Origin: Antedon mediterranea
Lineage: Eukaryota; Echinodermata; Crinoidea; Comatulida; Antedonidae
DNA: 64,000 bases
Reading direction: 5' to 3'
Assembly: GCF_964355755.1 (NCBI RefSeq)
Contig: NC_092674.1
Coordinates: 17,808,501 to 17,872,500, forward strand
Part shown: positions 11,931-22,335 of the stretch, piece by piece
Numbering within the stretch: the stretch's first letter is position 1
Layout: each line of letters begins with the position of its first letter
Notes under the pieces: generated by a model
Seen by the model: only the letters and a program-made list of their open reading frames with translations
Database searches by the model: none
What the model was told of the DNA's origin: nothing
Made by a program: the position numbers and the translations under genes

Positions 11931-12398
11931 TATTTTAAAATTGCTTTATATATGTTACCAATTCTTGATCACATCGTGTTTATTACATGTTATTTATTTG
12001 TCAATGTGCTTCATTCAGCATTCCTTTAATGAAATATATACTACATTAAATAATAATAAACAAGAAATATTTCTTACAAAAAACGCTGATCGACATTTTA
12101 AAATTAATCATTGTTCTTTCTTCAGATATATTTATGATTAATTATTAAAAAGATATCCTTTAATCACAAAAATACATACAAATCAAAGATAGTTCCCTCT
12201 AGAGACAACGTGACTTCACAAAAATTCTTCCCAGTCTGTTGATTCGCGTCAACCAATCAAAGGGCGAGAATCCAAAATTGTTCAACTTTTTGGGTCCAGC
12301 AGCTGGGATCTATAAATTATAGTCAAGTTTGCAAAGTCGCAAAACTGTCGGCCTTAGGTACTATAACTGCTGCTTGCTTTGAGTAGTGAGTAGTCCTC

Positions 12399-12432
12399 AT
12401 AGGACGTAGCTGGTTAGAGCAGCAGCGTGAAA
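12399..12432 (+). repeat. tRNA-like fragment (A box) with A run
   Basis: GACGTAGCTGGTTAGAGCAG resembles the A-box region of a tRNA or SINE head and is followed at once by an A run. No B box follows, so it looks like a truncated retroposed fragment rather than a tRNA gene. Confidence 0.3.
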
Positions 12433-12792
12433 AAAAAAATAACAACTTAGTAAAATAGTTAGAATATTACAGATCATTGAAAAACTACAGTTTTTTTTAA
12501 TCATTTTCGAGATTTAAAAGATAGGTTTTGTTGAGGCTCCAAAAAAAAAGTCCTTTGATATCTAGTAGTAACAAAATTCAAAGCTTTCAACTCATTATTG
12601 TAAAATTTATAACCTTAAATAATGCTTCCAATTTTAACTGCAAAAAAAAATTGTTTTTTTCACTCACCGAAACATACTTTTGAATATATATAATTGGATT
12701 TAAATCATATAATAATTAATTTTTTCATTGGGATATCAATTTTTAATTTATTTTGTTTACAGTTTATACAGTAATCAAATTTATCTCTGTAG

Positions 12793-12906
12793 GAATGTCT
12801 AGAAATGGTACTTCCTTGTTTGAAGCATGCAGTTGATCAATTGAATGGTGATAGAGACCAGATAGTAGCATCTCATACATCCTTATTTTCTTCAAACAGC
12901 AGGCAG
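12793..12906 (+). CDS. GPHN: Gephyrin exon: end of the MogA-like G domain
   Basis: Bounded by an acceptor (ttatctctgtag) and a donor (CAG|gttggt), this exon is exactly 38 codons, phase 0 at both ends. It begins ECLEMVLPCLKHAVDQL, which fits the C-terminal helix of the MogA/gephyrin G domain; the human protein has ECFQFILPALPHAIDLL at the same place. The rest (DRDQIVASHTSLFSSNSRQ) looks like the start of the disordered linker. Gephyrin scaffolds inhibitory glycine and GABA-A receptors and its domains catalyse molybdopterin adenylylation and molybdenum insertion. The preceding G-domain exons were not found upstream. An open frame on the opposite strand is spurious. Confidence 0.85.
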
Positions 12907-12952
12907 GTTGGTAATTTTCTCTGTATAAGAATTTAATATCATTACCATCAAG

Positions 12953-13095
12953 CATGTTCTGTGTTTGGCATTTTTTTGGTTGATAATTTACTGTAGTTCT
13001 TCAGGTAGAAAAATTAATCAACTCCCTTGTACATGACATTTTCACGCTATTACAAACATATTTAACACACCAACAAGAAGTGTGTTGTACAACAC
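12953..13095 (+). repeat. Partial copy of dispersed intronic repeat
   Basis: It starts about 50 bp after the gephyrin exon with TTTGGCATTTTTTTGGTTG and continues with TTACTGTAGTTCTTCAGGTA, the same block order as at 17275-17345 and 30575-30650. The later part of the repeat is missing here. Confidence 0.6.
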
Positions 13096-13206
13096 TAAAG
13101 AGACTCTGTAATGAGATTTTAATTGAGAATAAGTCCACTTGGTTGAATCATAAACATTTTTTCTGTTGGCGTGATGGTGTTCCTAGGTTATTGTTTTGAC
13201 ATCACA

Positions 13207-15708
13207 TTAAAGATGTATTGTCCCCCAAAAAATGAAAAATAAAGATGAAAAAAATCAAATTTTGAATAGACCGTTTTGTAGTTAACATAAAGTTATTCAC
13301 TTCCACCGAAAAAAAATCCGAAAAAAATATGGATTTCGCTTATAAAAAAATCAAAATAAGTTTACCATTTTTTCGAACTCATCGGCTCAGAAATTAGGCC
13401 GGTAGAGCTAACTCATACATATGCATGATATGTTAATGAGCATCCACACAGCAGAGATCTGATCTAACAATGGACGATGCACGTTGTATGTACACAACAA
13501 CACCACCAGAGATCGACGCGACTCGACTGTGGGTTTCCCTGGCCTGATCGTATAAATATGTAAAGCTGAGCTGTTAATTTGTCGGTAAGTAGGCCTAGAC
13601 GGTTATTTTAAATATAATAATATATATAACGCAATAATAACAGGAAGGTAAATTAATTAACTTAGCCTGGGATTTTTTCAGTTCAGGGCTAGGCTAGAAT
13701 AATTGATACATGCTGCTGCATATTACTAGGCTAGTAGCAAGCAGACTGTGACAATCGGGTCCCTGCAGAAGATGCCCAGCTAGGCCCTATACATTGTACT
13801 CTTCATAGACTGGCCTAGGCTATATGCCATCAATCTTAGCTACATTCCGAAAATACAGCCAGCTTGCTGTACCATATATATTTACAGTTGAAGCTTGTTT
13901 AACTAATTTTTATGATAAAAATAAAACAAACATTTTTCAGGGAAAATGGTTGCAATACAAGCCTGAAATTGAGAACCTTCCAGCAGCACTGTACAAGTAG
14001 TCAGAGGGGAAAAGCCAGCTTAGCCATTTTACAACACAAACAAATGTTCTCTGTACTGTAGTAAGTCAAATATTTATTTTCAATTTTTATAAGTTATAAC
14101 ATTATAAGTAATGTGTTTTAATTACCTTAGAAAGGTAGTATACTTATTTGACTATTTCAAAGTAAGCAATTTCACTAGCCTAATTTTGCACTAAATATGC
14201 ATGATCTATTTTTTCCAGATTTTCATACTTTGCTTTTACTTTTTTAAAGACGTTGAGCTGATGAAGACTGGAACAGAGGTTACCCAAAGACAACAATGAT
14301 AGACTCGGTATTGGAATATGATTGGATATTGCAGGAAAAATATTTCTGACTCTCCTGCTGCATTCGGCCAATATGTTCTTGTCCAGCTTGTAAAATATTG
14401 TATAATTTTTTTTGTATTATATGTACAGTATATTATTTTGTAAACATAACATTCAATAAATAAAAAAAAACTACTACAACAGTACACAGGATAAATTCTT
14501 CAAATTTACTTACACTTCATAATTTTACTGTAAATATTACAGTGCAAAAGGAGTTAATAAAATATATATATACAGTATATCTTATTGAATTCCTGTATTG
14601 TTTTTTGTGTCAATTTGTCTACTAATTATCAATGTGTTGATTGTGGCAGTAATTACGACAGCTATAGTCTTCTAAGATCGCTCACATCCATTACAAAGTG
14701 TCATTTTAATAGTAAGAAACGTTTCAATAAATTGTGAATGTTGCCACTGTACGATACATTTTATGTTTCTCACTACTTGCTCTTATTGTTCAATCAATCA
14801 ACCTAAAAAAAAAAAGAAATTTGTGTCAAAATATCTGCATAAAATGTTTATTTGCGGAATGTTAATTTGAACCTATTGCATTTGATACAGAAAATATTTT
14901 TAAAATATTGCATCAGTAAAACATCCAAAACAATATTTAGATTTTCTTTTTTTTTTAATTTTCACTGCCGAATAGATAGTTGAAATCTTTAAAAATTAAA
15001 CCAATTCATCATGATAGAAACAAAAATACATCCCTTCTGGTGGTGGCCTACTGTAGCCCTAGCTAGCAGTGTACTGCCTAGGCCTAGGCCTACTACACTC
15101 TACTTCTAGAGACAGAAGTAGGCAGCAGAAAGTTAGGCTACTCGAGACTGTCAGTGCTAGTAGTAGTAGTAGCTAGAGTAGTAGACTAGGCCTAGTAGTA
15201 CAGTAGCAGCAAATTCGGGCCTAGGCCTAGCTAGGCCTCTCCTGTTAGCGAAACAAAAACTCACCTAAATGAATAAGATTCAACATCAAAGTTACCAACT
15301 GTAATTCTAACTTAGCATTCTGCTAGCTATAGTTTCTGTGTTTTCTTCAAGATTCGTCTCGCATCACTACTCGACTCTCTCGCACGCATGCATTGCTATC
15401 GTTGTTGGCTGTTGATTTGGAATTTGGAAAGCATCATCATCCACACGATGTATCCATCCATACAATATGAATATTTATGAGCTAACTCAGGTCAAGGGTT
15501 AAATTAAACCGGAACACATTTGTCTTCCAGACAAATAGCTTCCGGTTGGTTAATTTTTGCATTAAATTGCGATTTTCCCATGTAAAAAAATTATTTTTTT
15601 CAATCCAAATTGAGGTCAAAGTGAATAACTTTTATGTGCAATTAAAATGGCCTATTCAACAAAAATATTGAAAAAAAAAAATTTTTCAGGGGGACAATAC
15701 ATCTTTAA
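13207..15708. mobile_element. TTAA-flanked element with long terminal inverted similarity
   Basis: The ends are TTAA-AGATGTATTGTCCCCC (left) and GGGGGACAATACATCT-TTAA (right). Inside both ends the sequence continues as inverted, diverged copies of the same AT-rich tract (...GTTATTCACTT... and ...GTGAATAACTT...). TTAA target duplications occur in the piggyBac and Kolobok superfamilies. No transposase is visible, so this is a non-autonomous element of about 2.5 kb. It is related to the 0.3-kb MITE at 17696-18023. It contains a possible spliced transcript (next entry) and a patch rich in CCTAGGCCTAGG words at 15050-15240. Confidence 0.65.
13530..14475 (+). ncRNA. Possible spliced non-coding RNA inside the TTAA element
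   Basis: Three consecutive exon-like blocks carry good signals. A first exon of unknown start ends at 13584 before gtaagtag. A 120-nt middle exon (13941-14060) lies between catttttcag and gtaagtca. A last exon starts at 14219 after ttttttccag and ends near the AATAAA at 14455-14460, followed by an A-rich stretch. The longest frame through the middle exon meets a stop at the next junction, so coding potential is poor. The evidence is splice-site and poly(A) signals only; expression data would be needed. Confidence 0.35.
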
Positions 15709-16214
15709 ATAAAAGTATATGCTGTGAAAAATCTAGTTAGATAGTTATGCTTTTTTGCATATTGTAACCAATTAACATTAAACGCTAAAAGAAAACAAAT
15801 TAGCATAGTTTTATCCTGATTTAAAATTTTGTTTTGTTTTCAAATTTCAAAAGAAGATTTAAAAATCAATAACTCAACAAACTAAATATTAAACGAAGTA
15901 TCATCCTTTAATCCTTAATAAACACATATTAATCGATAATGCATATGAGTATATACATGAGGAAAATACAACTTTGGATTATGAACCTACAGTATAACAC
16001 TACACAGATAAAATTGAATAAATTCATCTCCTTCCCAAAAATATTTTTAGAATCAAATTTTCGTTTCTAGTGAAGGACAAATTAACGTTGAACTTACCAA
16101 CGTTTCGTGCATTAGCATCGCACTTTTTCAAGGTAGTGGTGTCAGCTTGATTTGCCGACACTGATCATGGCATAGTCACGTGATGTTGTTGTGATATGCG
16201 CCCTCTCTGAGTTT
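15709..16214. other. Spacer; 3' region of adjacent Penelope-like fragment
   Basis: 15709-16030 holds nothing recognisable. 16040-16214 is the stretch downstream (- strand) of the Penelope-like ORF. On the - strand it includes GTGC-loop-GCAC-GAAACGTTGG at 16098-16123, a degenerate hammerhead-like arrangement whose CUGANGA core is not intact. Confidence 0.4.
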
Positions 16215-16785
16215 TTACTTGAATACATCTGGGTGAATCCCAGAGGGGTCCGCCCCGACCGGCCGTCTCACTTCTAACAGGTCATCATATATGTGTGGCA
16301 GCCACTTTCCTCCTTGGTTTCTGTTCATGTTGTTATCAGTTTTTCTAATTAAAATTGCTTCTTGCCATCCTCTCTTGTTTATGTTTCCATCTTTCTTTAA
16401 CACTTTTGCCTCCCAATTAGGTGTATGGTTTTCCTTTATAGCATGGTCTGTAATTGCAGATTTATGTGTAATGTTTGATTGTGACATTCTGCTTGACCTT
16501 GTCATAACTCCTTTCATGTGATCTTCTACATCTTTTTTATGTTCTTTTATTCTGTTTCCCAGTTTTCTCCCGGTTTCTACCATGTATATTAGGTTAAAAT
16601 TCATACAGGGTACACCATACACTACTGTCCTCCGGCTTAATTTTATCTTTTGGGTGTACTAGATGTGAACACTGCACAGTATTACGATTTCTTGTATAAC
16701 TGCAAAGTTTTTTGGGGTTTGACCTCGGTCCCTGGAATATGCCAAAAATGAAAGACATGTTCAACACCGTATAAACACAGCCCAA
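16215..16785 (-). pseudogene. Penelope-like element fragment (GIY-YIG endonuclease end)
   Basis: The - strand frame at 16785-16594 ends in a block with LVHPKDKIKPEDSS. After a one-step frameshift near 16600 the frame 16622-16215 continues with YGVPCMNFNLIYMVETGRKL, a GIY-YIG-type nuclease start, then RIKEHKKDVE, ITDHAIKENH, and ends RRPVGADPSGIHPDVFK. This is the C-terminal endonuclease domain of Penelope-like retroelements, which follows their reverse transcriptase. The RT itself is absent, so the copy is 5'-truncated, which is usual for this class. Confidence 0.8.
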
Positions 16786-17189
16786 AGTGAAACCCGAGCA
16801 TTCAAATGTATAATGTATAATAGTAATGGAACAACCTTAATCTGTAGCTAATATTTATATCATTTATATAATAAAAATAGAATTTGTTTTGATCTTACTA
16901 AAATCTTTTTGGACAAAAAAAATTGACCCACTAGATCAAAAGTTATGATACAAAAACTGCCAAATTTTGTGGTTTTCCAGCATATCCGAGCTTCCGCTAA
17001 GAGTGCCTCAAAACTTTTCAATATGTTGTTAGTTAATCCAATTTTAGTTAAGATCTATGTTTGTACTCGGTATCATGGGCACAAAAGAATAACAGTTGGT
17101 TTCAACCAAGTTGTTAACCCAGGATAAACAAGCTAAATTTAAAACAATACAATTTACACTTCATTTAGAATTGTTATACTCTATTTTTT

Positions 17190-17695
17190 AGAATAAATTT
17201 TTTTAATTCAAGTGTTTTAGCACGAGTGGAATATTGCATCGTTAATACTCTTGTTTATAAATAGGTTCTGTTTTTGGCATTTTTTTGGTTAGTGATTTAC
17301 TGTAATTCTTCAGGTATAAAAATTAATCTAACCCTCTTGTACATAAAATTGTTCCTGCCGAATTTGGGAGGTGGGATTACACTGTACCCACCTTGTGCAA
17401 GAACCTAATGAAGATTTTCCTGAACAATTTCTCTACAATCTAGCAGCCTATTCAAAGCTCTGTCTACACTATCAAATGTTATGTGTCAAAAAAATGTGAT
17501 GTGGCCAAATATGGACATCATGATGTCATATCACTACCATACCGTATTTGACCATATAACTACCATATATGAACACATCATTTGTCCCATAAAAAAAGGC
17601 TTAAAGCTTTACCAGATCATTCAAATTGAATGGAACAACCTTAACCATAATTTTTTTATTTCAAAAGTGTTTAGCACGAGTCGGATATTGCATCA
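17190..17695 (+). repeat. Dispersed repeat, copy A
   Basis: About 430 bp (17205-17635) match 30508-30955 closely in the same orientation, through blocks such as TGTTTATAAATAGGTTCTGT, CCTGCCGAATTT and CAAAGCTCTGTCTACAC. A second partial start of the same repeat follows at 17640-17695 and resumes after the MITE at 18024. It has no coding capacity. It is probably a non-autonomous element, but no clear termini were identified. Confidence 0.75.
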
Positions 17696-18023
17696 TTAAA
17701 GATGTATTGTCCCCCTGAAAAAATAATTATTTAAATTTTTTTTGTTGAATATGCCATTTTAATTTCACATAATAATTATCCACTTTTACCAAAAATTAGA
17801 TCGAAGAAAAAAAAAAAATTTACCTGAAAAACTGGAATTTTATAGCAAGAAATGGTCAAATTGGCTGCCAGCCAATGGATTTTTGGTTGAATTTTACCAT
17901 TTATTATGTCATTTTATAAGTGACAACATTATTTTTTTCAGTTTTTTTTTTCAGTAAATAACATTCAAAGTCTAATTTAATTAATCTTCATTTTCATGTT
18001 TTTGGGGGACAATAAATCTTTAA
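17696..18023. mobile_element. MITE with TTAA target duplication
   Basis: The ends are TTAA-AGATGTATTGTCCCCC and GGGGGACAATAAATCT-TTAA; about 328 bp with inverted ends. It sits inside a copy of the dispersed repeat, whose uninterrupted form (GCATCGTTAATACTCTTG at 17237-17254) has a single TTAA at exactly this point. This shows directly that the insertion target is TTAA. Confidence 0.85.
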
Positions 18024-18137
18024 TGCTCTTGTTTATAAATAGCTATATTTGCAATTCCTGCCCTATGTACAAAAGCTTGTACAAAATTGCCTTCTGTTTG
18101 TAATATATAAACTTAATCATTGGTTTATATCTTAAAG

Positions 18138-18189
18138 CATTCTTATTCAACTGATGGTGACATGGATAAACTGAAATTTCAACAACTAC
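18138..18189 (+). CDS. GPHN: Gephyrin exon: short linker exon (probable)
   Basis: This 52-nt exon is bounded by ttggtttatatcttaaag and the strong donor gtaagtat. It reads HSYSTDGDMDKLKFQQL plus one base. Its start phase (0) matches the end of the exon at 12793-12906. Its end phase (1) matches the start of the exon at 32336, so the three join in frame. The residues are not conserved enough to recognise alone; the call rests on signals, phase and position between the G and E domains, where vertebrate gephyrin has an alternatively spliced linker. It could be a cassette exon. Confidence 0.6.
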
Positions 18190-18369
18190 GTAAGTATAAA
18201 ATACTTTTGGGATACTATAAAGACGTTTGATAGTTCCCTGTTCTGTAACTAGTTCGAGACTGTAACCATGTATGCCATTCTCTCCATATTTTTTTCCAAG
18301 TTACATATTTTAAAAGGTGTATATTTAAACTTTCCAACAAACTTCACTTGCTTTTCAATCAAAACTAGA

Positions 18370-18455
18370 AAGCCACTCCGAGAGTGCATACCTCCGCCTA
18401 CTGTAAAATTCTCCTACATAAGATTTCTCCGGGAAAAAATATATATGTATATAAA
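18370..18455 (+). repeat. Partial MITE (CCTCCGCC family)
   Basis: CTCCGAGAGTGCATACCTCC and GCCTACTGTAAAATTCTCCT match the left part of the fuller copy at 48410-48606; the right end (GGCGGAGGT) is missing here. Confidence 0.6.
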
Positions 18456-18490
18456 TAAAATAACAGCAGAAAACTTGGTTACTTCATTGT

Positions 18491-18556
18491 TTTAATCACT
18501 ACAAATTTGTTTCGTACGACCAGCATGTAGCTGGCCGCACTCTTCAGGTGAAATAT
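18491..18556 (-). ncRNA. Hammerhead ribozyme (type I) of a Penelope-like element
   Basis: Read on the - strand: stem I strand (TTTCAC), then CTGAAGA (18547-18541), then stem II of 11 bp (18540-18514, G-U pairs allowed, loop TACAT), then GAAAC (18513-18509), then a very short stem III in the palindrome ACAAATTTGT, then GTA as the cleavage triplet, then the returning stem I strand (GTGA). These are the conserved hammerhead core elements CUGANGA and GAAA with a UH cleavage site, in the correct order. Penelope-like elements are known to carry hammerheads with minimal stem III. It lies downstream of the Penelope-like ORF at 18830-20210 on the same strand. Confidence 0.85.
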
Positions 18557-18829
18557 AAAGCATAAGTGACACAGTTGTCTCATAGTGCTTAATGGAAGTG
18601 AGTCATCAGGAAGTCGTATACAATAGCCTATTGTTTTAGATAAACTATTTGGATCTGCAATTTAGTAAGAATTTTTTTCTATGTCTACAAGTAGAGACTA
18701 ACTCGTTCTAATATGGTTCAGTGAGCATAGCTCTGGTTGACATATAATAATATACTTTTCATATATACATAAATTACATCTTTTGTTAATATTTGAGTAA
18801 GGTTTGCATTTCTTTATAATTTTCCATTT

Positions 18830-20210
18830 AATTGAGTAATTTGTTTTAGAGTCTTTAAGTGTCCATATATATTTACTGAGTTCCGTTGCGTTTCTTAGTT
18901 TTTCGTTCCGGAATGAAGACGTACAGTATGGTTTCTGTATCTGGTTTTAAACTGGTTTTCAGTTAGTCCGACATATGTTTCTTCTTTTGATGAATCTTCA
19001 CTCTTTACTGGTAAACTACACCTTTTGTTAGGCAGTTACCTGGGAGCGGGCATTCATTGGGATTGCGGCAGTTACATCCGCTTGTTTTCGCGTTGGTTTC
19101 AGTAGACTTTTCTTTGGCTATCACATATTTGTTGTGTGCGTTAATTACTTTGTCTACGCTGGGCATGCAACTGTAGCTTAGTTTCAAGGTATTTCTGTTA
19201 AATATTTTTCTGAGCTTGTTGCCGGCAGGAAAACAATCTTCTACTATAGCTAAAAACTTGTGGCCGATGTTGGTTGCTACGTTTTTGCTGAATGGTGGGT
19301 TAAACCAAATTATGTTTCTGGTACGTGATTTTTTGGGCTTCTGCTGTTCAGCATTGAACTCAAGTTGATGATTGTATCCGCTTTCTTTGAGGGCTTCCTG
19401 GTATAGGGGTGCAGATGCATGAAATGTATCTTTGTCTGATGAGATGTCAGAAAGGTGGGAAGTGGGATGTTGCGGATAATAGACGGAGGATAGTTGCTGT
19501 CATGGTGCACGTAGGTTGGTTTGTTATTAGGCTTAGTTAAAGGTCGGAAGATCCCTGTCCTTAGGTCGAACGTTACATCCAAATAATTGACTATTTTCTT
19601 GTTAGCATCAATTGTTAGCTTGAGGTTGTTCTCCTGGAAAACCTTACAAATATCTTTCTTGATTAGCTCAATCGTTTTGGCTGATTCGCGAAACGCAGCT
19701 AGGCCGTCGTCGCGGTATAGACCAATTTGGTTGCCACATTTGTTAGACAGTTGCGACAAAAGATATGTACCTACGATTTCACAGGTTTCAGCACCGTCAA
19801 AGCTTCCCATTGTGACGTCAAACACAGGTTGGTTTTCAGTTCCTTTTTTGCACCATGTAGCGTTATCATGGAAAAGGAGTGACTGTTTCGCTTGGATAAT
19901 AATATTTGTTTCTTCATCGGAGATTGCTTCAAACTCGGAGGCGAATTCAAGGGCTTTTTTAAGTAGGTCAATGGTTGTTGACGGGTAGAAATCAACTATG
20001 TCGAAGCAAATAAACGAGTGCTTCTCCTTGTTTTGAATGTTCTTTATACCATTCGATAACAGAATTAGTGTTCTTCCATTGATTTAATCCTGTAGACGCT
20101 ATTATTTTCTTATTTATTCTTTCAAGGATTTGTTTACTTACGATGCCAATTTCTGATTTCGATGGGTTGATCAATCTACATGTCGGGTTGTTCTCGAAGT
20201 TGGGTTTTTG
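18830..20210 (-). pseudogene. Penelope-like retroelement (RT and GIY-YIG), decayed
   Basis: On the - strand the order is: a thumb/finger block with [19 protein letters not shown] (about 20170-20110); a palm block with FDIVDFYPS (about 20020-19990); [17 protein letters not shown]; the catalytic YRDDGLA near 19700; and NYLDVTFDL near 19580. A linker with the Cys-rich CNCRNPNECPLPGNC (about 19075-19030) follows, then a GIY-YIG block (GVVYQ ... EETYVGLTENQFKTRYRNH) near 19020-18920. Frameshifts near 20000, 19800, 19310 and 19005 break the frame. Penelope-like elements encode an RT related to telomerase RT, plus a GIY-YIG nuclease. The downstream hammerhead ribozyme supports the family call. Confidence 0.85.
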
Positions 20211-20444
20211 GTATATACAGTATATATATTTGTGTGTGTCTTAATGCTGTTCGTGATTTAGGCTAATTTCACTACAAGCATGTGTATGCGAGTTTGGTGT
20301 AATGGTTATGTAACAAGCCTTTCAATTAACAATAGCTTCAGTTGACTAACAATAGAACAGCAACGCGAAAATCAAACGAGTGAATTTGAAAAGAAATTGG
20401 TTTTTTAAACTACTCGCATCAAAAAAGGTACACATTAAATCAAA

Positions 20445-21043
20445 TGTAATATAGTGTTGTGTTGAGGTACTAATGAAGACTCTTACTCGCTTAACTGTCG
20501 TAACACATATTGTTTATTCAGTATAATACTTCAGTACAATATACAACTATAAGTATAGATAAGGAACGGAGGATCAGTGATGCTGTCGGTGAAGTGTGTA
20601 GGTCTGCTTCTGAAGAAGTGGCTGTAAGGTGTGTGCTCCGTGAGGTGGCTGTAAGGTGTGTCTGGGCCCTTCTGAAACTTGGGGGTATATTGGCTTCGGT
20701 TCATTTGCATATGTCACTACGTAATCTGTGAGGGTAACGATTGGCCCTAAGTTGATCCAGGGGTGTTTAAGTGGGAGTGATTGATCTTATCTGGGGAGGT
20801 TACAATGATGAATTGGCCCTGTCGAATCTCTGCTAAAAACTGTCAATATCTAATTGTTTTACGATGGGAACAGTCACAAAGTTAAGCTAAGTGTTTTCTT
20901 TAGGGATTCTATTATAAACTAAATGGTCATTAAAACATCTGGACAAACTCTCCTCTGGACTTTCTGGGTCAAGTTTGTGAACTTATTTGAATTCTGATAC
21001 AAAGGTCGATTTCTTAATTATAAAAGTATATCGTTATATTACA
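20445..21043 (-). repeat. 3' LTR of copy 1
   Basis: 599 bp, TGTAATATA at one end and TATATTACA at the other. It is about 45 bp shorter than the LTRs of copy 2 because it has one fewer internal unit of the ACAGCCACTTC tandem repeat. The purine-rich tract next to it (AGGGAAACAGAGGGA on the - strand, 21044-21062) fits the plus-strand primer of LTR elements. Confidence 0.92.
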
Positions 21044-21443
21044 TCCCTCTGTTTCCCTTTTTTTGTTTTTCTAATCTATTTAAAATATAAAAATGGTTAT
21101 AATAGTGGCATGCAAAATTTAAAGTTATATAAAAGAAAAAAAACATTATTATAACATATATGCAAAATTGAGTTAGCCAAAACCATTGACTCTGAAGTGT
21201 AACCTTATCACTTTCACTCTCTCTCTCTTGATATAAATTTGAAAAAAAATGTATAAAAAACAAAAGTGTTCTTCAAGATCGACATAATTGTGGGTCCGTT
21301 GCTTTGGAGGCATGCTACACTCGGATTACCGAAATATAGACATCACAACGGTTGGGTTTCCCTAAAGAACATCAGTCCAGAAGTCGTCTCTCGTTAATTA
21401 TTTGAAATTGAAAAAAAAAAAATTTATAAAGGATAAATTGAAA

Positions 21444-22335
21444 TCAATCGGTGGGTTTATATAATCGATAAAAACGGGATGCACTCCACGGTATGTCCAA
21501 CATGTAGGTAGTGGTGTAAGGGATCTCATTGAAATATACCATACCGCAATTCAAGCATTGGTATCCCTTGTTGAAGGATATTTGTTGGCAATTTTGGTGA
21601 ATAAGTGTGCCGCAGCATTTGTTGATTGTACAATCAGTATGAAAGTTTTTAATTTCGGGGTTACATTGACAAATTTGGCAGGGGGTATCTTTGTATTTAT
21701 TTTCCAGGTACTGCATGTTACGGATGTGCGAATATAGTTTTTTCTTATATTTAGTTACAACATATCCAAATGGTGAGTGTTCGCTAGGTTTTAATTCGTC
21801 TTGGGGTATGATGCCTGTTTGTTGTCGGACTCTTGAAAAAAATGTTGTGCATTGTGGGGTTTTGATGTCTTTTGTAACTGCTAAGAGCAGGAGGGTCATA
21901 GAATAAATATGTTGTCTGTGAAATTCATGTGTGTTTGGTATACAAGTGGCGATGCCGTCTAAATTAATGGAAAGGTCGATTGTGGAAAAGTCAAGTAGGG
22001 CTGGTTCAGTCTTATGCTTCCAAATGTAGTCTATAATGGGGGAGGACATTTTGTTGAAACAACATAAATAACTGCCAATGTGTAAAAGGGTATTTAATTT
22101 GAGGTTAGTCAGTTGGTCTGCTGGACGAATGTCGCAAAGGAATAATAAAACTCTTTTCAAGGAACCTAAAGTAAATGGCATCATTTTGGTAATATAGAAT
22201 TACGTTTTGTTCGCTTTGGTAAAGGATTATCTTCTTTATAAGGGCACATTCTGTGGACAGGGGCGTCATTGGAATTTTGTGTTTTAAGCATAACTGTGTA
22301 ACGTCAAGCTTTTCGGATTCCATTTTAGGGGGCAA
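21444..22335 (-). CDS. Extra ORF of copy 1 with PHD-like Cys/His cluster
   Basis: Two overlapping - strand frames, 22335-22105 (76 codons, starting MPPKMESEKL) and 22184-21444 (246 codons, starting MMPFTLGSLKRV), lie between pol and the 3' LTR. They may be one gene broken by a frameshift near 22150, or two overlapping genes. The C-terminal third has a Cys/His series that fits C4HC3: CQIC, then HTDC, INKCC, LIHQNC and YQCLNC, as in PHD or RING-CH fingers. No signal peptide or transmembrane helix is apparent, which argues against an envelope protein. The rest matches nothing I know. The region is absent from copy 2, where homology resumes on both sides of a gap of about 1.3-1.4 kb. Confidence 0.65.

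Noticed and set aside
11848-12141. 97-residue + strand frame as a gephyrin exon
   Set aside because: It does not resemble the G domain and most of it is AT-rich with no splice pattern.
16095-16140. Second hammerhead ribozyme near the Penelope-like fragment
   Set aside because: Stem II and GAAAC are present on the - strand, but the CUGANGA core reads CTTGAAAAA, so it is at best a degenerate remnant.
16291-16521. + strand hydrophobic open frame
   Set aside because: Shadow of the GIY-YIG coding sequence on the - strand.
21444-22335. Envelope gene of the LTR element
   Set aside because: The position fits, but there is no signal peptide, fusion-type hydrophobic segment or C-terminal anchor; a Cys/His finger is present instead.
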